Part shown: positions 51,012 through 59,282 of the stretch, piece by piece
Numbering within the stretch: the stretch's first letter is position 1
Layout: each line of letters opens with the position of its first letter
Assembly (NCBI GenBank): GCA_035544675.1
Contig: DATKCA010000148.1
Location: forward strand, 1-64,000
Direction: 5' to 3'
DNA from: DATKCA01 sp035544675
GTDB taxonomy: Bacteria > Acidobacteriota > Thermoanaerobaculia > Gp7-AA8
Length of the DNA: 64,000 nucleotides
The notes under the pieces: model-generated
The model's input: the letters and a program-made list of their open reading frames with translations, nothing else
What the model was told of the DNA's origin: nothing
Databases searched by the model: none
Program-made: the position numbers and the translations under genes

Positions 51012-52694
51012 ATGAGGCTCATGAAACGAACGGCTGCCGCTGTCTTTATCCTCTTTTCCGTAGCCTCCACTCTGACCGCCTCAGAGTCCTCCCGTTACAT
51101 CGTGGCCATGAAACGCGGCGAGTCGAACATCCAGGCCGCGGCAATGATCCGCGACATCGAGACGACAGCCGCCCGGGACGTCCGCACGTTCTCGATCGTG
51201 GACGGCTTCGCGGCCACTCTCACGGCCGAGGAAGCGGCGACCCTCCGCCGGCAGGCGGGTGTCGACTATGTGGAGCGGGTCTCCATCCGCTACGCCTTCG
51301 GAGCGAGCGCTCTGATGCCCTCTTTGGACGAAACGCGGAATCTGGCCGGCCAGACGGTGCCCTACGGAATCGACGCCGTCCGCGCTCGTGACCTCTGGCA
51401 ACACACGCGGGGAGCCAACATCAACGTGGCGGTGATCGACACGGGCCTCGACTACACGCATCCCGACATCGCCGGCGTCTATGCCGGCGGCTACAACGCG
51501 ATCCGGAAGAACAACGATCCGCGAGACGACAACAGCCACGGCACGCACGTCTCCGGCACGATCGGCGCCGCCGACAACAGCATCGGCGTGGTCGGCGTCG
51601 CGCCGGCGGTCCGCCTCTGGAGCGTCAAGGTCCTCGGCGCCGACGGCACGGGGAGCACCGAGCACATCATCGCCGGCCTGGACTGGGTGGTGAAGAAGAA
51701 GGCGGAGGTGGGCGGCAACTGGGTGGTGAACCTCTCGCTCGGCGCAGGCGACACGAATGTGGCCGAGGAGCAGGCGTTCAAGCGCGGTGTCGACGCGGGA
51801 CTGCTGATCGTCTCCGCGTCCGGCAACGGCTCGGAAGAAGGCAGGCCCGCGCCGGTGAGCTATCCGGCGGCATACCCGGGCGTGGTGGCGGTGGGGGCGA
51901 TTGACTCCGCCAATCGCGTCGCGAACTTCTCGAATCAGGGTCCCGAGCTCGCACTGGTCGCGCCGGGCGTCGGCGTGTTGTCGACCGTGCGCGTGGCGAG
52001 CGTGCAGCTTTCCATCGTGAGCAACGGCTCGGATGTCTTTTCCGGCCGGCCGCTGGACGGATCGAAGAAGGGTGACGTCTCCGGCGAGTTCGTGAACTGC
52101 GGCGTGGGCCGTCAGACGGACTTCCCGGCGGCCGTTTCCGGCAGGATCGCCGTGATCCAGCGCGGCGGAACGCGCGCCGACGGCGAGCGGATCACGTTCG
52201 CCGAGAAGGCCCGCAACGCCAAGGCCGCCGGCGCCACCGCGGTGGTGATCTACAACAACGACGCCAGCGCGATCTCCTGGACGCTGGTCGATCCTGCCGA
52301 TCCGTCCACGCAGTCCTTCGACTGGCCGGTGACGATCGGGGTGACCAGGGCGGACGGCGAGAAGCTCATCGCCAGGCCGGGCCTGACCCTCACGGTCACC
52401 AATCGCGACGACGATTACGCTCAATACAACGGAACATCGATGGCATCCCCGCACGTCGCGGGCATCGCCGCTCTGGTCTGGTCTCTTGCTCCCACTGCAC
52501 CGGCGTCGGACGTCGCGGCGGCGATCACGAGCACGGCGATCGATCTCGGAACGGCGGGGTACGACTTCACGTTCGGCAACGGGGCGGCGGACGCGCTCAA
52601 CGCGGCGAAGAAGCTCGCGCCCACCGTGTTCGCTCTTCCGGGCGAGCCTGACCCGAATCCCAGCGGCCGCCGCACGCTCCGCCGTGGACGCTAA
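51012..52694 (+). CDS. Secreted subtilisin-like S8 peptidase with PA domain and tagged C-terminus
   Basis: 560 residues (or 557 from the ATG at 51021). Signal peptide 1-24, inhibitor-I9-like propeptide about 27-100, then the S8 catalytic domain: Asp143 (VAVIDTGLDYTHPD), His176 (NSHGTHVSG), Ser476 (YNGTSMASPHVAG). A protease-associated (PA) domain interrupts it at about 320-440 (AVIQRGGTRADG, AVVIYNNDA). The protein ends in PSGRRTLRRGR, a tail shared with the metzincin-like protease encoded 375 bases downstream. Extracellular endopeptidase, made as a zymogen. Confidence 0.92.
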   Translation: MRLMKRTAAAVFILFSVASTLTASESSRYIVAMKRGESNIQAAAMIRDIETTAARDVRTFSIVDGFAATLTAEEAATLRRQAGVDYVERVSIRYAFGASALMPSLDETRNLAGQTVPYGIDAVRARDLWQHTRGANINVAVIDTGLDYTHPDIAGVYAGGYNAIRKNNDPRDDNSHGTHVSGTIGAADNSIGVVGVAPAVRLWSVKVLGADGTGSTEHIIAGLDWVVKKKAEVGGNWVVNLSLGAGDTNVAEEQAFKRGVDAGLLIVSASGNGSEEGRPAPVSYPAAYPGVVAVGAIDSANRVANFSNQGPELALVAPGVGVLSTVRVASVQLSIVSNGSDVFSGRPLDGSKKGDVSGEFVNCGVGRQTDFPAAVSGRIAVIQRGGTRADGERITFAEKARNAKAAGATAVVIYNNDASAISWTLVDPADPSTQSFDWPVTIGVTRADGEKLIARPGLTLTVTNRDDDYAQYNGTSMASPHVAGIAALVWSLAPTAPASDVAAAITSTAIDLGTAGYDFTFGNGAADALNAAKKLAPTVFALPGEPDPNPSGRRTLRRGR

Positions 52695-52712
52695 GTCATA
52701 GGAGAAGTTCTC

Positions 52713-53066
52713 ATGCGTAGAATCATTCTGGTCGCTCTCTTCACCCTGGTGATCATTCCCGCTGACTCCGCCGGCGAGACGCTTCCGACAAGTGGAGCGC
52801 CGCCATTCCTGGCGGCACGCGCCGGCGTGGCTCAATCTCAGACCGAAGCCGTGGTCAGACTGGCCGAGCTGTTCAGGACGAACAGAGCGGTCGTAGTCAG
52901 CGCGAACGGCATGCAGATGACGGAGCCGCCCGCTCCCGACGTTCTCCTGGCTCGAATTGCAGCGGACGGAACGCTCGCCACGGTGTGCGTGACCACAGCC
53001 GAAGCCGCCGCCAGATTCCTCGATCCCGAGCGCACGCCGCAGCCGGCCCGCCCGCTGCAGAGGTAG
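52713..53066 (+). CDS. Small exported protein between the two tagged peptidases
   Basis: 117 residues; Shine-Dalgarno AGGAG about eight bases before the ATG. Signal peptide (MRRIILVALFTLVIIPADSAG), then a helical region and PDVLLARIAADGTLATVCVTTAEAAARFL. A fragment of the GTGGAGCGCCGCC element (52792-52804) encodes SGAPP near the N-terminus. No recognised domain. The tight packing (18 bases after S8, two bases before the next gene) suggests a common operon and perhaps a role with the peptidases. Confidence 0.72.
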   Translation: MRRIILVALFTLVIIPADSAGETLPTSGAPPFLAARAGVAQSQTEAVVRLAELFRTNRAVVVSANGMQMTEPPAPDVLLARIAADGTLATVCVTTAEAAARFLDPERTPQPARPLQR

Positions 53067-53068
53067 TC

Positions 53069-54529
53069 ATGAGCCGGTTCACGATCGTCGTACTCCTTCT
53101 CGTCGTCCTCATGACGCCTTCGGCCCTGGAGGCGAAGGCGAAGATCACCATTCAGAACATCGACGGGCCCGGCGTCGGATTCAACGACCTGACGCTGGTA
53201 CCGCCGATCGGTGGCAACACCGGCATCACGCTGGGTGAACAGCGCCTCATCGCGTTCAACCGCGCCGCGGAGATCTGGGGCGAAACCCTGAACTCGGACG
53301 TCGAGATCATCATCCGGGCCACGTTCGCTCCCATCACCAGCGATCCCTGCACGGCCACTTCGGCAGTGCTGGGACAGGCCCGCGCGGAACGCATCGTAGC
53401 CAACTTCCCCAACGCGCCGCGGCCGGGCGTCTGGTATCCGATCGCGCTCGCCAACAAGCTCGCCGGCCAGGATCTCGCGCCCGGCGTCGCCGACATCTTC
53501 GCCCAGTTCAATTCGGATGTGGACAGCCAGCAGTGCCTCGGATCGTCGGACTGGTACTACGGCCTGGATGCGAACCACGGCAACGACATCGACCTCGTCG
53601 TCGTCCTCCTCCACGAGTTCGCGCACGGCCTGGGCATGTCCGGCAGCGTGAATCTCACCACCGGTGCGCAGACGCAGGGGATGCCGAACGTGTTCGAGTT
53701 CAACGCGCTCGACCTCGGCACCGGACTGCACTGGGACCAGATGACCGCCGAGCAGCGCAGGACCTCCTCCACCAACACCGGGAACCTGGTCTGGGACGGT
53801 CCGGCCACGCGCAACGCCATCAACCGGTTCCTCGGGCCGGTCACCACGCTGACGGTCACGAGCCCGCCCATGCTGGCGCGCAACTACGACATCGGCTCCG
53901 CTGCATTCGGTCCCCGTGCCGACCTGACCGCGCTGAGCGGGCGCATCGTCGAAGCGCTCGACCCGGCCGACGCCGCAGGTGCTTCGACGACGGACGGATG
54001 TTCCGCGTTCACGAATGCGTCCCAGGTGGCGGGGAACATCGCCCTGGTGGATCGAGGCAGCTGTACCTTCGTGCAGAAGGCACTGAACGCGCAGGCGGCG
54101 AACGCAACCGGCCTGGTCATCGTCGACAACATGCGCGATACCTGCACTCCGCCGTCGCTGGGCGGCGACAACCCCTCGGTGCGCATCCCGGTCATCAGCG
54201 TGAACATCAACGACGGCGCAGCCCTGCGCGGCGGGCTGGCCGACGGCGTCGATGCAACGCTTCGCGTCGACGGCTCCGCCAGGGCCGGCGCCAGCCAGCA
54301 GGGATTCGCCCGACTCTACGCGCCGTGCACGATCGCGGCGGGGTCATCGGTGCATCACTGGGATGTCTCGGCGTTCCCGAACCTGCTGATGGAGCCGAAC
54401 ATCAGCGATGACCTCAAGCACGTCGTCGACATCTCCGTGCACCAGCTGATCGACATCGGCTGGACGGCCACGACGAACGAATCCGATGCGGAGCCGAGCG
54501 GCCGTCGCGTTCTGCGGCGCGGCCGGTAG
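53069..54529 (+). CDS. Secreted metzincin-like protease with PA domain and tagged C-terminus
   Basis: 486 residues. Signal peptide 1-23. The zinc motif is HEFAHGLGMSG at 182-192; the first two histidines and the glutamate are normal, but the third metzincin ligand position is not a histidine in the standard spacing. A PA domain follows (about 285-415, VAGNIALVDRGSCTFVQKALNAQAANATGLVIVDN). The protein ends in PSGRRVLRRGR, the same tag as the S8 peptidase. Extracellular protein degradation is likely. Frame open upstream to 52985, but this ATG begins the signal peptide. Confidence 0.88.
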   Translation: MSRFTIVVLLLVVLMTPSALEAKAKITIQNIDGPGVGFNDLTLVPPIGGNTGITLGEQRLIAFNRAAEIWGETLNSDVEIIIRATFAPITSDPCTATSAVLGQARAERIVANFPNAPRPGVWYPIALANKLAGQDLAPGVADIFAQFNSDVDSQQCLGSSDWYYGLDANHGNDIDLVVVLLHEFAHGLGMSGSVNLTTGAQTQGMPNVFEFNALDLGTGLHWDQMTAEQRRTSSTNTGNLVWDGPATRNAINRFLGPVTTLTVTSPPMLARNYDIGSAAFGPRADLTALSGRIVEALDPADAAGASTTDGCSAFTNASQVAGNIALVDRGSCTFVQKALNAQAANATGLVIVDNMRDTCTPPSLGGDNPSVRIPVISVNINDGAALRGGLADGVDATLRVDGSARAGASQQGFARLYAPCTIAAGSSVHHWDVSAFPNLLMEPNISDDLKHVVDISVHQLIDIGWTATTNESDAEPSGRRVLRRGR

Positions 54530-54553
54530 GGCTCCGGGCTCCGGGCTCGGGGG
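54529..54553. repeat. Period-7 array of GGGCTCC
   Basis: Three GGGCTCC-type heptamers start in the protease stop codon. The partner array in the opposite sense lies at 54619-54656. Confidence 0.7.
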
Positions 54554-54618
54554 AGATCCGTAGCAGCCGGCGGAGCAGAATGGAGCGCATTCATGCGATG
54601 ACGCTCGCAGCGCGCCCA

Positions 54619-54656
54619 GAGCCCTGAGCCCCGAGCCCGGACCCCCGAGCCCAGAC
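54619..54656. repeat. Period-7 array of CCCCGAG, ending at the ald promoter
   Basis: Five heptamers in the sense opposite to 54529-54553: CCCTGAG, CCCCGAG, CCCGGAC, CCCCGAG, CCCAGAC. They abut the TAGAAT -10 hexamer of the alanine dehydrogenase gene. Confidence 0.78.
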
Positions 54657-54662
54657 TAGAAT
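54657..54662 (+). promoter_or_regulatory. -10 hexamer TAGAAT of ald
   Basis: TAGAAT directly after the heptamer array; the leader of about 18-24 bases contains GGAGGAG, so this transcript is not leaderless. The array occupies the -35 region. Confidence 0.5.
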
Positions 54663-54686
54663 ACGCGCCCGGTGGAGGAGAGTGGC

Positions 54687-55805
54687 ATGCGCATCGGCAT
54701 ACCGAGCGAGATCAAAGACAACGAGAGTCGCGTGGGGATGACGCCCTCGGGCGTGCGCGACCTGAGCCTGGACGGCCACGCGGTCTTCGTCCAGAGCGGG
54801 GCCGGAAACGGCAGCGGATTCAGCGACGGGGAGTATGCAGCCGCGGGCGCGAAGATCCTTCCCGACGCCGACGCGGTGTTCAGCGAGTCGGACATGATCG
54901 TCAAGGTCAAGGAGCCGATCGAGGCGGACCTGAAACGGATGAAGGACGGCCAGCTTCTCTTCACGTATCTTCACCTGGCGCCGGTTCCCGATCTCACGGC
55001 CACCCTGCTGCAGAAGAAGATCACCGGCATCGCGTACGAGACGATCACCGGGCGCGGAGGGTCGCTTCCGCTGCTGACGCCCATGTCGGAGGTGGCGGGC
55101 CGGATGTCGGTGCACATCGGCGCGTACTACCTGCAGCGTCCCAACGGCGGCCGCGGCATTCTCCTGGGCGGAGTGCCGGGCGTACTGCCGGGCGATGTTG
55201 TGATCATCGGCGGCGGCATCGTCGGCATCAACGCCGCGAAGATGGCCCTGGGACTGGGAGCGCGCGTGACGATTCTCGACACCAATCTCGATCGCCTGCG
55301 CTATCTCGACGACGTTTTCCGCGGCGCGATTCAGACTCTCGCTTCCAGCAAGGCGCATATTGCGGAGGCCGTCGGTCACGCCGATCTGCTCATTGGCGGC
55401 GTGCTCATCCCGGGCGCCGCGGCGCCGAAGCTCGTGACACGCGACATGATCGGCACGATGAAGAAGGGAGCGGTCATCGTCGATGTGGCCATCGATCAGG
55501 GCGGCTGCGTGGAGACGGCCAAGGCCACCACTCACTCCAATCCCGTGTACGAGGTCGACGGCGTGGTGCACTACTGCGTCGCCAACATGCCCGGCGCCGT
55601 TCCGCGCACGTCGACGATCGCGCTGACCAACGCCACGCTTCCCTACACGCGCCGCATCGCCAGCCTCGGCTTCCAGAAGGCGATCGAGGACATCGGTCTG
55701 GCCGAAGGCGTCAACGTCTACAAGGGCGAGATCACGTACCGGGCAGTGGCAGAGTCTCAGGGTCGCAACTACACGGCGCTCAACCAACTGCTGTCATGCG
55801 ACTGA
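54687..55805 (+). CDS. ald: Alanine dehydrogenase
   Basis: 372 residues, the usual Ald length. MRIGIPSEIKDNESRVGMTPSGVRDL opens the family. NAD is bound at VVIIGGGIVGINAAKMALGLGARVTILD; the substrate and catalytic region includes FTYLHLAPVPDLTATLL, and DVAIDQGGCVETAKATTHSNPVYEVDGVVHYCVANMPGAVPRTS is a hallmark. It oxidatively deaminates L-alanine to pyruvate (or the reverse). The ATG at 54687 is supported by GGAGGAG upstream; a GTG at 54672 is in frame but lies in that site. Confidence 0.95.
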   Translation: MRIGIPSEIKDNESRVGMTPSGVRDLSLDGHAVFVQSGAGNGSGFSDGEYAAAGAKILPDADAVFSESDMIVKVKEPIEADLKRMKDGQLLFTYLHLAPVPDLTATLLQKKITGIAYETITGRGGSLPLLTPMSEVAGRMSVHIGAYYLQRPNGGRGILLGGVPGVLPGDVVIIGGGIVGINAAKMALGLGARVTILDTNLDRLRYLDDVFRGAIQTLASSKAHIAEAVGHADLLIGGVLIPGAAAPKLVTRDMIGTMKKGAVIVDVAIDQGGCVETAKATTHSNPVYEVDGVVHYCVANMPGAVPRTSTIALTNATLPYTRRIASLGFQKAIEDIGLAEGVNVYKGEITYRAVAESQGRNYTALNQLLSCD

Positions 55806-55820
55806 TCATCACGGAATGGA

Positions 55821-55842
55821 GCGCGGGTGTCCCCACCCGCGC
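55821..55842. repeat. Short GC-rich hairpin (GCGCGGGTG-TCCC-CACCCGCGC)
   Basis: Nine-base perfect stem with a four-base loop in the leader between ald and the hydroxyacid dehydrogenase. It starts with a TGGAGCGC motif like other repeats of the window. It has no following T run, so it is not a classic terminator. Confidence 0.6.
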
Positions 55843-55884
55843 CCGCGTGCGGCGCCGTCTCCGCAAGCGCTCGACCGGCCAGAT

Positions 55885-56781
55885 GTGACGCGCCTCTTCG
55901 TCATTGCAGAGCCAGACGTAGAGCGCCGCGCGTGTCGCGCGGCGACGGCGGCCGCCACGGCCGCCGCTTCACTCGAGCTCGCCCCTTCCATCGAAGAAGC
56001 GGACGTCGTTCTCGTCGGACCACGTCAGCCTGCCGAGCTGCGAGCAGCGCTGCCGCAGGCTCGTCGGGTCCGATGGATTCACGCGCTGGCCGCCGGAGTG
56101 GAGTCCCTGCCTCTGGGCGAGATCCACGCGCGCGGCATCGTGCTCACGAACTCCCGCGGCCTCTACGGCGACGCGCTGGCCGAGTTCGCGATCGCGGCGA
56201 TGTTGTGGTTCGCGAAAGACCTCCGCCGCCTGGACCGCAATCAGGCAGCGAGGCGGTGGGAGCCGTTCGACGTGGAGCGGCTGGAGGGAAGGACCGCCGG
56301 CATCATCGGCTACGGCGGGATCGGGCGGGCCGTGGGGCGGCGCGCGGAGGCGCTCGGCATGCCAGTGCTCGGAGCACGGCGGAACGACCCGGTCGACCAG
56401 CTGATCGCCTCGTCCGACTATCTCGTGCTGGCCACGCCGCTCACGGCCGGGACGCGCGGCCTGATGTCACGCCAGCGCCTGGCCACGATGCCGTCGCGCG
56501 CGGTGCTCATCAACGTGGGGCGCGGAGCGCTCGTCGACGAGATGGCCCTGGTCGATGAACTGGCCCGGATCCGCGGCGCGGCGCTCGATGTGTTCGAGAC
56601 CGAGCCGCTTCCGGAAACGAGCCCGCTCTGGGGGCTCGACAACGTTCTGATCTCCCCTCACTCGGCCGACCACACCGCCGACTCGCACGAGCGGACCCTC
56701 GATTTTTTCCTGCAGAATCTCGAGCGCTTCGAGAAGGGCGAGCCTCTGCAGAACGTGGTCGACCTCGCCAGGGGCTACTGA
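55885..56781 (+). CDS. D-2-hydroxyacid dehydrogenase
   Basis: 298 residues from the GTG at 55885; the open frame extends to 55816, but that part is a GC-rich hairpin repeat. NAD-binding GYGGIGRAVGRRAEALG, catalytic arginine in INVGRGALVDE, glutamate in LDVFETEPLPETSPLW and histidine in ISPHSADHT are all present. It oxidises a D-2-hydroxy acid or reduces a 2-oxoacid; the substrate is not predictable. Downstream of alanine dehydrogenase by 79 bases. Confidence 0.88.
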   Translation: MTRLFVIAEPDVERRACRAATAAATAAASLELAPSIEEADVVLVGPRQPAELRAALPQARRVRWIHALAAGVESLPLGEIHARGIVLTNSRGLYGDALAEFAIAAMLWFAKDLRRLDRNQAARRWEPFDVERLEGRTAGIIGYGGIGRAVGRRAEALGMPVLGARRNDPVDQLIASSDYLVLATPLTAGTRGLMSRQRLATMPSRAVLINVGRGALVDEMALVDELARIRGAALDVFETEPLPETSPLWGLDNVLISPHSADHTADSHERTLDFFLQNLERFEKGEPLQNVVDLARGY

Positions 56782-56788
56782 CCAGTTC

Positions 56789-56809
56789 GCCCGAGGCCCG
56801 AGGCCCGGG
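56789..56809. repeat. Short period-7 array (CCGAGGC) upstream of the groESL promoter
   Basis: Two CCGAGGC units and a truncated third, ending eight bases before the -35 TTGACA. Confidence 0.55.
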
Positions 56810-56816
56810 AACCCCC

Positions 56817-56872
56817 TTGACAGAAATAGCCCTGAATTCATATTGTTAGCACTCGTAACACGTGAGTGCTAA
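56817..56872 (+). promoter_or_regulatory. groESL promoter with perfect CIRCE operator
   Basis: TTGACA at 56817-56822 and TATTGT at 56841-56846 with an 18-bp spacer. The CIRCE element TTAGCACTC-N9-GAGTGCTAA occupies 56846-56872 and is perfect, overlapping the -10/transcription start. HrcA repression is expected; hrcA is not in the window. Confidence 0.93.
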
Positions 56873-56931
56873 CAAATCACGCGACGTCCTGTCGCGGTTT
56901 GGCTCTAACCACAACGAAAGGAGAAGGTTAC

Positions 56932-57243
56932 ATGGCAACAGCAACTGCTACTGCTCTGAAGATCCGTCCGCTTTACGACCGTATCGTCGTCCGGCGGAAG
57001 GAGGCCAAGGAGACCCAGCGCGGCGGAATCATCATCCCCGACACCGCCAAAGAGAAGCCGCAGGAGGCGGAGGTCATCGCCGTCGGCGAAGGGAAGTTCA
57101 ACGATGAAGGCAAGCGGATGAAGCTCGACGTCAAGAAGGGCGACACCGTCCTGATCGGCAAGTACTCCGGCACCGACATCAAGATCGAGGACACCGAGTA
57201 CACGATCCTGCGCGAAGACGAAGTGCTCGCGATCGTGGAATAA
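56932..57243 (+). CDS. groES: Co-chaperonin GroES
   Basis: 103 residues with the GroES signature IRPLYDRIVVRRKEAKETQRGGIIIPDTAKEKPQEAEVIAVGEG, the mobile loop, and the C-terminal IKIEDTEYTILREDEVLAIVE. The N-terminus is slightly extended by an Ala/Thr stretch. Shine-Dalgarno AAAGGAGAAGG precedes the ATG at 56932. Forms the heptameric lid of GroEL; same operon. Confidence 0.97.
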   Translation: MATATATALKIRPLYDRIVVRRKEAKETQRGGIIIPDTAKEKPQEAEVIAVGEGKFNDEGKRMKLDVKKGDTVLIGKYSGTDIKIEDTEYTILREDEVLAIVE

Positions 57244-57256
57244 GGAGAAACAGACT

Positions 57257-58903
<1,647 letters not shown>

Positions 58904-58906
<3 letters not shown>

Positions 58907-58955
58907 TCCTTAGTCGTTAGTCCTTAGTCCTTAGTCGTTATCCTTTAGGCGTAGG
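58904..58955. repeat. Period-7 array TAGTCCT after groEL
   Basis: Units TAGTCCT, TAGTCGT, TAGTCCT, TAGTCCT, TAGTCGT, TATCCTT, TAGGCGT. It starts in the groEL stop codon and is separated from its inverted partner at 58997-59038 by the terminator. Confidence 0.88.
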
Positions 58956-58988
58956 GAGCGAGCCGGAAACGGCTCGCTCTTTTTTTTT
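58956..58988 (+). terminator. Rho-independent terminator of groESL
   Basis: Ten-base perfect stem GAGCGAGCCG / CGGCTCGCTC with a GAAA tetraloop, followed by nine T residues. Confidence 0.95.
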
Positions 58989-58996
58989 GCCTCCCC

Positions 58997-59038
58997 GTAA
59001 GGCCTAAGGCCCAAGGACTAAGGACTAACGGCTAAGCC
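58997..59038. repeat. Inverted partner period-7 array (CTAAGGA/CTAAGGC)
   Basis: Units GTAAGGC, CTAAGGC, CCAAGGA, CTAAGGA, CTAACGG, CTAAGCC. Together with 58904-58955 it brackets the groESL terminator in inverted orientation, as the pair at 10555-10685 does in a divergent promoter region. Confidence 0.85.
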
Positions 59039-59282
59039 CGTCACGGGCCGGTGTCCAAATTCAACAGATTGGTTGCAAATCTTCGGATGTTTGAATCCAG
59101 GAAACCGTCTCTCCCTCTAACCTGCACAGTTCATTGACATTACTAACTTGTGAACTTCGGCAAAGAATTTGTTATAACGTTCCTCGAAACCAGTTGTCCC
59201 CATCGTTCAGCCGTCCGTTTCCGCCTCGGGTCCGAGGAGGTTTTTGGAAGGTGGGGTCGTAACCATTGAAGGAGGGTCTTGA
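59039..59282. other. Untranslated leader region of the Oar-like receptor
   Basis: This is the rest of the only gene-free stretch longer than 300 bases (58907-59282). It is AT-richer than its surroundings and has no gene. TTGACA occurs at 59134 without a good partner, and TATAAC at 59173-59178 is the best -10. CCTCG-GGTC-CGAGG at 59224-59237 is a small hairpin, and AGGAGG at about 59271 is the ribosome site for the receptor. A leader of about 100 bases suggests post-transcriptional control, but no known riboswitch is recognised. Confidence 0.5.

Noticed and set aside
59039..59282. Riboswitch in the leader of the Oar-like receptor
   Set aside because: The leader is long enough but no consensus of a known class, including cobalamin, could be recognised.
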